Below the pieces are notes generated by a model, which worked only from the letters and a program-made list of their open reading frames with translations, did no database searches and was not told the origin of the DNA. From assembly GCA_023474345.1 (NCBI GenBank), contig JAMCXS010000028.1, positions 32,274-96,273 of the forward strand: DNA of 64,000 nt, read 5' to 3'. The position numbers and the translations under genes are program-made. Below are positions 10,530-18,102 of the stretch, in pieces. Every line of letters begins with the position of its first letter. Position 1 is the stretch's first letter. Origin of the DNA: Acidobacteriota bacterium. Lineage in GTDB: Bacteria; Acidobacteriota; Terriglobia; UBA7540.

Positions 10530-11558
10530 TCAGGCTTTGTGTCCCACCACCACGGTGTGTGGGCCCGTGGGAACCGGGTGTGCGATAATGCTGCTGAACT
10601 CCGCTTCGTGGTACATCGCTTCGAGTTCCCGGAAAGTGTAAGCATCGCCCGAAGGGGTATTGGCCAGCATCATCATGCTGAAGGAGGCGGCCATGGGCGG
10701 CGATACCCTGTCTTCATTCGGCACGAATTCCAAGGCTGCTGCACGACCGCCGGGCTTCAACGCTGCGTGGACCTTTTTCAGCAACTCGACGTTGGTGGGC
10801 GGATCAAAGTGGTGCAAAAAGTTGGTCAGCAAGACAACGTCATACGGCCCGCCGTATTCGACGTCGAAGGCGCTCCCCGGCAGCCGGGTGTAACGGTCGG
10901 CCACTCCCGCCTTTTGCGCATTGGCATGAGCGACCTCGAGCACAGGCGCCCAGTCGACGGCCACCACCCGCGCTTGAGGGTTTTGCTTTGCCACCTCGAT
11001 GCCGAACAGGCCGTGGCCGGCAGCGATGTCGAGCACTTGCACGGGACCTTTATGGCCATCCAGGACGATGGAGCCGAGAGGCGCGGCCATGGGCGCCATC
11101 ATGGGAGCCATGCTGTGCGCGAATTCCACCCAAATCGGATTCTCGGGCTCGACCGAACCTTGTCCAGGGAGGACGGTGTGACCGTTCCGGACAATGTCAG
11201 CCAGACGTGCAAAAGGTTCGTTCAAAGCGGGATTTCCCAGAAAGCGGGCCGTCGAGGCTATACATGACGGGGAGCGCGGATCGAGGAAGAGCGCGCTGGT
11301 CGAGGTGTGATGGTAACGGCTACCGTCTTTTCGCAGCAAACCGATGATGGTCAGGTAATCGCACAGAATGCGCATACCACGCTCTGGGGCCTGGCATTGC
11401 CGTGCGAGGGACTTAATGTCGCCCGGGCCGTTGCCCACTGCCCGAAATAAGTCAAGTTCAATGGCCGCACGCAGCGCCGCCGAGCGCTGGTACGCATTCA
11501 GAGTTTCGAAGACCAGTGCGGGGGAAGGTGCTTCCACCGCCTGCGGTGTAGAAGCCAT
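10530..11558 (-). CDS. SAM-dependent O-methyltransferase (plant-type OMT family)
   Basis: 342-residue class I SAM methyltransferase of the family that includes hydroxyindole and small-molecule O-methyltransferases. An N-terminal winged-helix dimerisation domain (VFETLNAYQRSAALRAAIELDLF, about residues 15-100) precedes the Rossmann domain, with motif I VLDIAAGHGLFGIEVA, the acidic residue in VVAVDWAPV, and PYDVVLLTNFLHHFD followed by LKPGGRAAALEF. The substrate is unknown. The ATG at 11558 has a strong Shine-Dalgarno sequence GGAGG at good spacing. It is a single-gene unit closed by an intrinsic terminator, with a structured leader upstream. Confidence 0.88.
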   Translation of the reverse strand: MASTPQAVEAPSPALVFETLNAYQRSAALRAAIELDLFRAVGNGPGDIKSLARQCQAPERGMRILCDYLTIIGLLRKDGSRYHHTSTSALFLDPRSPSCIASTARFLGNPALNEPFARLADIVRNGHTVLPGQGSVEPENPIWVEFAHSMAPMMAPMAAPLGSIVLDGHKGPVQVLDIAAGHGLFGIEVAKQNPQARVVAVDWAPVLEVAHANAQKAGVADRYTRLPGSAFDVEYGGPYDVVLLTNFLHHFDPPTNVELLKKVHAALKPGGRAAALEFVPNEDRVSPPMAASFSMMMLANTPSGDAYTFRELEAMYHEAEFSSIIAHPVPTGPHTVVVGHKA

Positions 11559-11609
11559 ATGTTAACCTCCTAAGCCGGGGCTTCTTCCTTGGCTTCCGGT
11601 CGCCGGAGA

Positions 11610-11693
11610 CACAGATAACCGCCCTCATCCGGGTTATCAATTGTCAGGTTCTTGCCCCACGGATAACATATACTGGAATCCTGCGGAACGCAA
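11610..11693 (-). promoter_or_regulatory. Putative promoter and hairpin leader of the O-methyltransferase gene
   Basis: On the minus strand TTGCGT and TATGTT are separated by 17 bp (11693 down to 11665), a plausible sigma70 promoter. The predicted leader of about 100 nt contains a perfect 7-bp stem (GATAACC pairing with GGTTATC, 11-nt loop) before the GGAGG ribosome-binding site. A third matching element (GTTATC) overlaps the -10 box, so it would join the RNA only if transcription started further upstream. No known riboswitch class is recognised. Confidence 0.4.
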
Positions 11694-11776
11694 TGATTAT
11701 TGGGACCCTACGAAAGCAAAGCAAGATTCCATCTGCCGCTGACCGCGGCGTATAATTGACACCGTTGGAGGCGCGT

Positions 11777-12523
11777 TTGCGCTATCTCATCCTGAGCGAT
11801 ATTCATTCCAACCTCGAAGCGCTGGTGAAGTGCCTCAAGCTTGCTGAAGGCCGCTACGACCAAGTGCTTTGCTTGGGTGATCTGGTGGGCTACGGCCCCG
11901 ATCCGAACGCGGTGATCGAGCGGGTCCGCCCTCTTGCCCGGATTATCGTACGCGGCAATCACGACAAGGCTTGTTGCGGTTTGATGGACCCGCAGGAGTT
12001 TAACCTTCTCGCGCGCCTGGCCGTGGACTGGACGCGCGGCCGGCTTACTCCCGAGAACTTCGAATTCCTTTGCAACCTGCCGAACGGCCCGGTTTCGATC
12101 GACGGCTTCGAACTGGTCCATGGGTCCCCGGCTGACGAAGACGAGTACATCTTTGATTCGCTTGAAGTGATTCGGGCCTTTAGCACCGTGGCCTCGCCGC
12201 TGGTTTTCTTCGGTCATACTCACGTGCAAGGGGGATTCCTCCTCACTGCAAATCACCGGTTCCGGCCCATTCGGACATCCCCCGAAACGGATGACGAGCC
12301 TGTAAGCCTTCCTCTCGACGGAGGCGCACGCTATCTGATCAATCCCGGCTCGGTCGGTCAGCCTCGCGACGGCGACTGGCGCGCCGGGTTTGCCATCTTT
12401 GACGCCGCTGCACGCCGCGTGGACTATTATCGGACCCCTTACAACCTGGAAATTACCCAACGAAAAATGCGCCAGGAAGGCCTGCCGGAACCGCTGATTC
12501 GGCGGCTGGAAGCCGGCCATTAG
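11777..12523 (+). CDS. Calcineurin-like metallophosphoesterase (YfcE/ApaH-like fold)
   Basis: 248-residue phosphoesterase with the full dinuclear metal signature: SDIHSNLEAL (D-x-H), GDLVGYGPDP (GD), GNHDKA (GNHD) and FGHTHV (GHxH). It belongs to the small one-domain group often annotated as phosphodiesterase or diadenosine tetraphosphatase-like; the natural substrate cannot be deduced. The TTG at 11777 was preferred to the ORF-track start at 11756 because GGAGG stands 5 bp before it and the conserved RYLILSDIHSN follows at once. It is transcribed alone and converges on the lipoprotein gene. Confidence 0.85.
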   Translation: MRYLILSDIHSNLEALVKCLKLAEGRYDQVLCLGDLVGYGPDPNAVIERVRPLARIIVRGNHDKACCGLMDPQEFNLLARLAVDWTRGRLTPENFEFLCNLPNGPVSIDGFELVHGSPADEDEYIFDSLEVIRAFSTVASPLVFFGHTHVQGGFLLTANHRFRPIRTSPETDDEPVSLPLDGGARYLINPGSVGQPRDGDWRAGFAIFDAAARRVDYYRTPYNLEITQRKMRQEGLPEPLIRRLEAGH

Positions 12524-12606
12524 ACCAGGCGCCGAGCATCGGCCCGGCACTGGACTTGCCGCCCTAAAGGGCCGCGCTGCGCGGATCCCGAGTATGACAC
12601 TCGCGA

Positions 12607-13107
12607 TCAATGGTTTCCGCCCAGCGCCACGCGTGTTGGCGTGATTTGGGGCGGCGTTTGGTTCCAGTCCGCGGGAATATTATCGAACGAGACTTCAAAA
12701 GCGCGGGTCTCGCCGGGCTTCAAGGGAGGAGTACTTGTGTTGATGGGATCAGCTTTTTGCCGAAGGTCGACTTGTCCCATAAAATTCGAGAATGCCAAGT
12801 CTAGCTCAAGGTAGCGGACCATTTGATTGCCTTTATTCGTGACGCGAGCGTGCAAGGTGACGACGGTCTGTTGCAGGAAATTTGTCGCGGCCGTCATCCG
12901 CGCGCTCGTGATCTCGATATTTTGAAGGTACGCTGCTTCCGCGGCCGTGGGTTTGGAGGTCTCCGTCGAACGCTGTGAGTTGCTGCAGCCAGCCAAGCTC
13001 AGCATGGCAAGGCTGACGGCTATTAGGCTTCTTTGAGGACGGTGGCAGATGCGGCGGGCAAGCAGGCTAAGGCGCCGGGCATCGTGCAGAGATTCAGAGT
13101 GCGTCAT
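12607..13107 (-). CDS. Lipoprotein of unknown function
   Basis: 166 residues from the ATG at 13107 (the ORF track adds 11 residues from a TTG). A basic N-terminus and hydrophobic stretch end in the lipobox LSLAGCSN, so the mature protein should be lipid-anchored after signal peptidase II cleavage. The mature part is a single beta-rich domain (VVTLHARVTNKGNQMVRYLELDLAF, LKPGETRAFEVSFDNIPADWN) that resembles FxLYD/DUF2393-type immunoglobulin-like domains found in cell-envelope proteins. No catalytic motif is visible. The gene stands alone downstream of tldE on the same strand. Confidence 0.7.
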   Translation of the reverse strand: MTHSESLHDARRLSLLARRICHRPQRSLIAVSLAMLSLAGCSNSQRSTETSKPTAAEAAYLQNIEITSARMTAATNFLQQTVVTLHARVTNKGNQMVRYLELDLAFSNFMGQVDLRQKADPINTSTPPLKPGETRAFEVSFDNIPADWNQTPPQITPTRVALGGNH

Positions 13108-13168
13108 GATTTTCTGCCATGGGCCCTCGGGGGCCGCCAAATGTAGTTCCCCGTGTATAGGTTTACAT

Positions 13169-13193
13169 ACGTAGCGTCGCCCTTCAGGGCGGC
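13169..13193. repeat. GTAGCG-framed palindrome (CGCCCT/AGGGCG)
   Basis: The sequence GTAGCG is followed by a perfect 6-bp stem CGCCCT-TC-AGGGCG in the gap between the lipoprotein gene and tldE. It belongs to the modular palindrome family also seen near 14621, 17510 and 60038. Confidence 0.55.
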
Positions 13194-13213
13194 AGGTTCA
13201 AAGCCGCGCGGCG

Positions 13214-14569
13214 CTAAGCGCCGGCGACTGTAAGGCCTTCTACCAACAGCGTGGGTGAATCGATGACGTGCCGGAACACAAGGTCCTGGCCGATCATTTC
13301 AATGTGATTCAGCATATCGCGCAAGTTGCCCGCGATTGTCACTTCTTCCACCGGGTAAGCCAATTCGCCATTTTCTATCCACATTCCGGCGGCGCCGCGC
13401 GAATAGTCTCCGGTAACGACGTTGACTCCAAAGCCGATCAGCTCCGTCACATAAAAACCTTCTTTGACGGAGCGAATCATTTCTTCCGGCGAGCAAGTGC
13501 CGGGAACCAGGTAGAAATTCTTGGGCCCGACGTTCGGCGCTCCGGCCAGTCCGCGCGCCGCGTTCCCCGTGGTTTTCAGGTTGAGCTTCCGCGCGGAGTA
13601 GCAATCCAGCAAGTAGCTCTTCAGCACGCCGCGTTCGATCACGGGCGTGGCGGAGGAGGGAATTCCCTCGTCGTCAAAAGGCCGCGTTCCAAACCCGCCC
13701 GGCCGCAGGCCGTCATCTATGATGGTCACGTTTTCACCGGCTACCGTCTGGCCCAGCTTCCCGGTAAGGAAAGAAGCATTCCGGTAGATTGCGTCTCCGC
13801 GCACGGCCCCGAAAACGTGGCCCAGCAGCGAGGAAGCTGTCTCGGGATCGAAAATCACCGGAACGTGGCTGGTGGCAACTTTCCGGGCCCCCAGGCGACG
13901 CAGCGCTCGTTCCGCCGCTTTGCGGCCTACTTCTTCCGGGGGATCGAGGGCCTGAATGCCTCGCGCAACCGAATACCAGTAATCGCGCTGCATTCCGCCG
14001 CCATCGTTCTGGGCAATCGGCACTACGGAAACGGCGCAGTACGAAGAGCGGTAGCTTCCCACAAACCCTGCGGAGCTTGCGTAGACTCTGGTTCCCACGC
14101 TTGACTCAAACGCCGCGCCTTCCGAGTTCTTGATGCGCGGATCGAACTTGAGCGCGGCCTCTTCCGCCCGGCGCGCATACCCGATCCGTTCTTCAGTGCC
14201 AAGCTCGGCGACGTCGGCGCAGTAGAGTTGAAGATCGCCCCTGTGCTGGCCGAGCAGCCCGGTTTCCGCCAGGCCGCTTGCGGGGTCTTCGGAAGTTTCG
14301 CGCGCCATAGCAATCGTGCGAGCCACCAGGTTTTCAAGCGAGGCCTGCGAAAAGTCGCTCGAAAACGCTGAGGCGCTGCGCTTCCCGTCGAACACGCGCA
14401 GGCCCAAGGCTTTCGCGGCTGCTTCCTTCAGCTTCTCAATTTTCCCCAGGCGCAAGGTGGTGGAGAATTCTTCGCCTTCGTGCACCACCGCGTCCGCTGC
14501 GGTTGCGCCGCTGCGGACCGCCCGGTCAACCAAATCCTTTCCGAGTTGTTCCAGGTTTAGTTCTGTCAT
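13214..14569 (-). CDS. tldE: TldE/PmbA subunit of the TldD-TldE metalloprotease
   Basis: 451-residue PmbA/TldE family protein. In E. coli TldE is the non-catalytic partner of TldD; the heterodimer degrades unfolded peptides, is needed for CcdA antitoxin turnover and microcin B17 maturation, and in several bacteria helps mature RiPP peptides. Family features are the N-terminal EFSTTLRLGKIEKLKEA segment and the C-terminal GFGVNVVTGDYSRGAAGMWIENGELAYPVEEVTIAGNL. It lacks the HExxxH zinc motif, as expected for this subunit. It lies 78 bp downstream of tldD on the same strand, so the pair is probably coexpressed. Confidence 0.93.
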   Translation of the reverse strand: MTELNLEQLGKDLVDRAVRSGATAADAVVHEGEEFSTTLRLGKIEKLKEAAAKALGLRVFDGKRSASAFSSDFSQASLENLVARTIAMARETSEDPASGLAETGLLGQHRGDLQLYCADVAELGTEERIGYARRAEEAALKFDPRIKNSEGAAFESSVGTRVYASSAGFVGSYRSSYCAVSVVPIAQNDGGGMQRDYWYSVARGIQALDPPEEVGRKAAERALRRLGARKVATSHVPVIFDPETASSLLGHVFGAVRGDAIYRNASFLTGKLGQTVAGENVTIIDDGLRPGGFGTRPFDDEGIPSSATPVIERGVLKSYLLDCYSARKLNLKTTGNAARGLAGAPNVGPKNFYLVPGTCSPEEMIRSVKEGFYVTELIGFGVNVVTGDYSRGAAGMWIENGELAYPVEEVTIAGNLRDMLNHIEMIGQDLVFRHVIDSPTLLVEGLTVAGA

Positions 14570-14620
14570 AGTGATCTATCGACGACGTCCTGACGCACGG
14601 GCGGCCTTGTGCCGCCAAAT

Positions 14621-14641
14621 GGCGAGGTAAGCTCGCCGCTA
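14621..14641. repeat. Palindrome ending in CGCTAC (GGCGAG/CTCGCC)
   Basis: The tldD-tldE gap contains GGCGAG-GTAAG-CTCGCC followed by GCTAC, a perfect 6-bp stem with a 5-nt loop and the CGCTAC flank typical of the palindrome family seen elsewhere in the window. A second imperfect hairpin (GCGGCC/GCCGCC) lies just upstream. Confidence 0.5.
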
Positions 14642-14647
14642 CTTTCC

Positions 14648-16102
14648 TTATGTGAACGACTGCAGGGCGCGCGGGGCCGTGCCTCCCACCGTCAGCCGGC
14701 TGATTTTGATCGTCGGAACGCCCACGCCCACGGGTACGCTCTGGCCGTCCTTGCCGCAGGTCCCGATGCCGGGATCGAGCTCCAGATTATTTCCAACCGC
14801 GGTGACGTTGGTCAGCACGGTGGGGCCGTCTCCGATCAGCGTGGCGCCCCGAATCGGCGCAGTGATCCGGCCGTCTTCGATCAGGTAAGCCTCGGAAGCG
14901 GAAAACACGAATTTGCCGCTTGTGATGTCCACCTGTCCTCCGCCGAACTGCACGGCGTAGAGGCCGCGCTTGACGGAGCGGATAATTTCTTCAGGATCGT
15001 CCTGCCCCGCCAGCATGTACGTGTTGGTCATGCGCGGCATGGGGATGTGTTCGTAGCTTTGGCGGCGGCCGTTGCCGGTGCGCGTGGCTTTCATCAGATC
15101 GGCGCTGACTTTGTCCTGCAGGTAGCCGCGCAGGATGCCGTTTTCGATCAGCACGGTCTTCTGGGTTGGCTGCCCTTCGTCATCCACGTTCAGCGAGCCG
15201 CGCCGCGCGGGAATGGTTCCATCGTCAACCACCGTGCACAATGGCGACGCTACCTGTTTGCCGATTTTGCCCGTGAAGGCGGAAATGCCCTTGCGGTTGA
15301 AGTCGGCTTCCAGGCCATGCCCGACCGCTTCGTGGAGCAGGATGCCCGGCCAGCCCGGTCCGAGCACTACTTCCATCTCGCCCGCCGGAGCGTCTTTGGC
15401 GCCAAGCTGCACGATGGCCTGCCGGGCGGCTTCGCGCGCAAAGTGCTCAGGGTCTTTTTCTCCCTGAAAGAACTCCAGCCCGACCCGCCCGCCTCCGCCG
15501 TGCGAGCCCGATTGCCGTTTTTCATCCTCCTGCGCAATCACGAAGACGTTGAGCCGCACCAGGGGCTGGAAATCCGTGACGATCCGGCCGTCTGAGCCTG
15601 CCAGCAAGACGTGCCGCACCTGGTCCGCGTAACTGACCCTGACCTGGGCAATGCGCGGATCGTAGCCGCGCGCGGCCACGTCAGCCCGGCGCACCAGTTC
15701 CAGTTTGTCCCGGAGAGCCCGGTCGGTCGAGGGTGAGGCAACCGGGTATAGGTTGTTAGGCGAATGGAGCGTGGAAAGCCCCACAGTTGAAACGCTGGCC
15801 GGACCGCTGGCGATCCGCGCCGCTATTTTGGCAGCTTTCAGAATCTTTTCCGGCTCCAGGTCGTCCGTGTAAGCGTAGCCGGTTTGATCACCCGCCACCA
15901 CCCGCACGCCGCAGCCCATCGAGATGCCTTCCATCGCCATTTTTACCAGCGACTCATCAACCAGAAGGGAAGAGGATGTGGTGTGTTCGAAATAAAGATC
16001 CGCGTAATCGCCGCCGTCGGAGAGCGCCTGGGCGAGATATCGCTCAAGGTCTGCCGGGGTCAGGCCATAGCGGTCGAAAAAATACCGGTCATTTTCAGCC
16101 AT
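14648..16102 (-). CDS. tldD: TldD zinc metalloprotease subunit
   Basis: 484-residue catalytic subunit of the TldD-TldE peptidase. The zinc site is visible as HEAVGHGLEAD (HExxxH) around residue 256, and the C-terminal cysteine motif as DPGIGTCGKDGQSVPVGVG. In the heterodimer, unfolded peptide chains are threaded into the catalytic cavity. The start MAENDRYFFDRYGLTPADLERYLAQAL fits the family. It is the first gene of the tldD-tldE unit; 541 bp of non-coding DNA lie upstream. No RiPP precursor or maturase is visible next to it, so a housekeeping role is more likely than toxin maturation. Confidence 0.95.
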   Translation of the reverse strand: MAENDRYFFDRYGLTPADLERYLAQALSDGGDYADLYFEHTTSSSLLVDESLVKMAMEGISMGCGVRVVAGDQTGYAYTDDLEPEKILKAAKIAARIASGPASVSTVGLSTLHSPNNLYPVASPSTDRALRDKLELVRRADVAARGYDPRIAQVRVSYADQVRHVLLAGSDGRIVTDFQPLVRLNVFVIAQEDEKRQSGSHGGGGRVGLEFFQGEKDPEHFAREAARQAIVQLGAKDAPAGEMEVVLGPGWPGILLHEAVGHGLEADFNRKGISAFTGKIGKQVASPLCTVVDDGTIPARRGSLNVDDEGQPTQKTVLIENGILRGYLQDKVSADLMKATRTGNGRRQSYEHIPMPRMTNTYMLAGQDDPEEIIRSVKRGLYAVQFGGGQVDITSGKFVFSASEAYLIEDGRITAPIRGATLIGDGPTVLTNVTAVGNNLELDPGIGTCGKDGQSVPVGVGVPTIKISRLTVGGTAPRALQSFT

Positions 16103-16277
16103 AACTTTTTGCCTGGAATGGGACGCTCGCGGGTGGGCATCAAGCGCCGCGGGCCAGCCACCTAAATTTCCAACCTAACATAGCCCATCAGGAGTGTCAA
16201 TTTCCCGGCAACTGGCCGCGGAGAATGGAACCGCTGCCATCCTGAGCGCCTGAAGGCATCACATCATGCTTATAATA

Positions 16278-16426
16278 GGCTAGATACTTTTCGGTTCGTC
16301 TCCGGTTCGTTTTCGGTTCGTTTTTGCCCCATCCTTTGTTTTCAACAACTTGGCTAGCTTCGTTTTAGCTTCGTTTTCGGTTCGTTTTGCCTGTTTTCCC
16401 CACATCGATCCTGTGTTTTCAATAAC
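16278..16426 (-). repeat. Two-unit tandem repeat built from CGAACCGAAAA-like words
   Basis: On the minus strand two diverged units (about 77 bp at 16350-16426 and 72 bp at 16278-16349) each begin GTT(A/G)TTGAAAACA, continue through GGAT and TGGGG, then carry two or three copies of an 11-bp word AAAACGAACCG or AAAACGAAGCT, and end in CTAGCC. An 84-residue ORF runs through them (peptides like KTNRKRTGDEPK) but looks like a by-product of the repeat. The wider 16103-16643 gap also has A/T homopolymer runs near 16450 and no recognisable gene. Confidence 0.65.
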
Positions 16427-16643
16427 TTCCCCGCTTCGTTTGGTCAAAAAAAGAATTCTTTTTTTTCGTGTTTTCGCCCTGCCGAACTTCGAAACAGGCG
16501 TTTGAGCCCTTTTTTGAACGTGTTGCGGCCGCACTTCTGCTCATTTCCCTTTCCTAGCGCTCGCAGGGTCCATACCCTGCAAAGCTAAAGTGGAGACTAG
16601 CACACTAGGCCCATTTTGTCAAGACAATTTTGCGCGAGGAGGG

Positions 16644-17246
16644 TTAACCGCTGCGCAAGATACGCACGAACCGCCCGGCAGCGCCGCGGAATGCGCGATA
16701 GAGCTTCATGGTTAGATAAAACGCGGCCGCCAACAATGCTGTGACGATGATGATTGATATCACAGGATGCGCTGCCGCCAGCCAGGCCAGTAGCGCCGTC
16801 AGGCCGTCTTCCCCCAGGCTCACAGCCGAAGTGCTGAAGGGCTCCGGGCTGGCCTCAATCGGCGTTCGCAAGGCCATCTTGGCGCTGTGGGAAGAGAGCG
16901 CGACCGCACCGCCGAGCAACGCGGCCAGAACACGCCACTGGGGCGGCGCGGAGCTAAACGCGCCGTAGGACAGCAGCGCAGCGGCCGGAGGACGGACAAA
17001 CGTGTGGAATGCGTTCCAGGCGCTGCCTACGTACGGCACCTTGTCCATCAAGAATTCCGCCGCGCACAGCACTAAGGCAACGGCGATGACTATGGGATTG
17101 GCTAACACACTAAGAGAGCCGGGAAGGCGAACGATCCCAAAATGCTGGAGCAAACCCAGCACGGCGACGGTCGCGTAGAGCCTCAACCCGGAAGCGTACG
17201 ACGCCCCCATCGCCAATCCTAAGGTCTGCACAATCGCCGAGGACAT
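16644..17246 (-). CDS. DUF4126 family integral membrane protein
   Basis: 200 residues, strongly hydrophobic with about five predicted membrane segments (VIAVALVLCAAEFLMD, AALLSYGAF, VISIIIVTALLAAAFYL). The N-terminal LGLAMGASYASGLRLYATVAVLGLL and the central DKVPYVGSAWNAFHTFVRPPAAALL are typical of DUF4126, a family with no assigned function. The start is supported by GGAG upstream of the ATG. No operon partner is evident: the tldD side is separated by a repeat-rich gap and the DUF4019 side by 326 bp of palindromes. Confidence 0.82.
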   Translation of the reverse strand: MSSAIVQTLGLAMGASYASGLRLYATVAVLGLLQHFGIVRLPGSLSVLANPIVIAVALVLCAAEFLMDKVPYVGSAWNAFHTFVRPPAAALLSYGAFSSAPPQWRVLAALLGGAVALSSHSAKMALRTPIEASPEPFSTSAVSLGEDGLTALLAWLAAAHPVISIIIVTALLAAAFYLTMKLYRAFRGAAGRFVRILRSG

Positions 17247-17443
17247 GACTCTCCTGCCCGGGCACTCAGTTTATAGGAGCAGGGTACTCCGCCGGGCCTC
17301 TCGCGTCAACTTTAGCGGGTAACGGTTCGGGGCCGAGATTCTTCATTACATCTGTGCCTGCAAGCCAGATGGCGATGGGACGTGATGCGTGACTAGCGCC
17401 GCATAAGGCCATGCGTATTGAAGGGCGCTGTCAGGGGCCATGG

Positions 17444-17486
17444 CGTCACGGTCCGGTTTTTTCTGTGCCAGAACCGGGCGGTGACG
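17444..17486. repeat. Long imperfect hairpin
   Basis: CGTCACGGTCCGGTT and AACCGGGCGGTGACG form a 15-bp stem with two mismatches around a 13-nt loop. No T-tract follows on the minus strand, so it is an unlikely intrinsic terminator for the upstream DUF4019 gene. The rest of the 17247-17572 gap shows nothing else coding. Confidence 0.45.
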
Positions 17487-17509
17487 ACGCTGCGACTCAG
17501 CCAAGATGC

Positions 17510-17564
17510 CGGCGATCATAGATCGCCGCTACAACGAGCGGGCGGTGAGGAGGCCGCCGCTACA
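17510..17564. repeat. Modular palindromes ending in CGCTACA
   Basis: Two adjacent stems: CGGCGATC-ATA-GATCGCCG followed by CTACA, then GGCGG...CCGCC followed by GCTACA. The first is identical to a copy at 60098-60120, showing that this is a dispersed repeat rather than a local structure. Confidence 0.75.
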
Positions 17565-17572
17565 GAAGGCTT

Positions 17573-18010
17573 TCACTTGATGTAATAGCCGATCACGCGC
17601 CACGTGCCGTTTTTATCCAGGACGTCGGTGACGGTCTCGATGGCCGAGGTTTTGTTTGTAAACGAGGTTTCAAACTGCATCACGACGTATTGGCCGTTGG
17701 GAGCGCCCGGCAGCGAGGTCTTATATTCCGCGGTCTTCAAGCGCCGGGAAACCAGCTTGCCGAGAGGCTTCCTGAACGCCTCCAACGACCGCACCAGCTT
17801 TTCCTCGGTGACGGCGTTACGGAGATATGTGCCGGCGTCCTTCCAGCTCTCGGCGTATTTGCCTTGATCTACAAGGCTCAGCCATTTCTCCGCGGCCGTC
17901 ACTGCCGCTTTGTCCTTGTCATTGTTGTTCGTGTTCTTGTTCTGCGCCATGCCTGCCGCGGGAGCAAGCATCACGCATATCGCGATCAAACATCCAACTT
18001 TTCTGAGCAT
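17573..18010 (-). CDS. DUF4019 family secreted protein
   Basis: 145 residues from the ATG at 18010, chosen because GGAG stands just before it and a clean signal peptide follows (LRKVGCLIAICVMLAPAAGMAQ); the ORF track adds 29 unlikely residues. The mature part starts with a low-complexity NKNTNNNDKDK stretch and continues with the DUF4019 fold (AAEKWLSLVDQGKYAESWKDA, RSLEAFRKPLGKLVSRRL, YVVMQFETSFTNK, WRVIGYYIK). Function is unknown; members are periplasmic or outer-membrane-associated. It lies downstream of the carboxyltransferase gene on the same strand, after a 92-bp gap. Confidence 0.82.
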   Translation of the reverse strand: MLRKVGCLIAICVMLAPAAGMAQNKNTNNNDKDKAAVTAAEKWLSLVDQGKYAESWKDAGTYLRNAVTEEKLVRSLEAFRKPLGKLVSRRLKTAEYKTSLPGAPNGQYVVMQFETSFTNKTSAIETVTDVLDKNGTWRVIGYYIK

Positions 18011-18102
18011 ATTCTCCTCGCCTAAGTGCATTATCAGGAATCCCATTGCGGCCTCGGGGCTAAGGGGAAGCATAGCGCCGGCGGGTTCCGGGCGCAATGG
18101 GC

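Noticed and set aside
16280-16534. 84-residue minus-strand ORF rich in K, T, N and R
   Set aside because: It consists of DNA tandem repeats and homopolymer runs, has no ribosome-binding site and resembles no family.
17444-17486. Hairpin as intrinsic terminator of the DUF4019 gene
   Set aside because: The stem is imperfect and no T-tract follows on the minus strand; it more likely belongs to the palindromic repeats of this gap.
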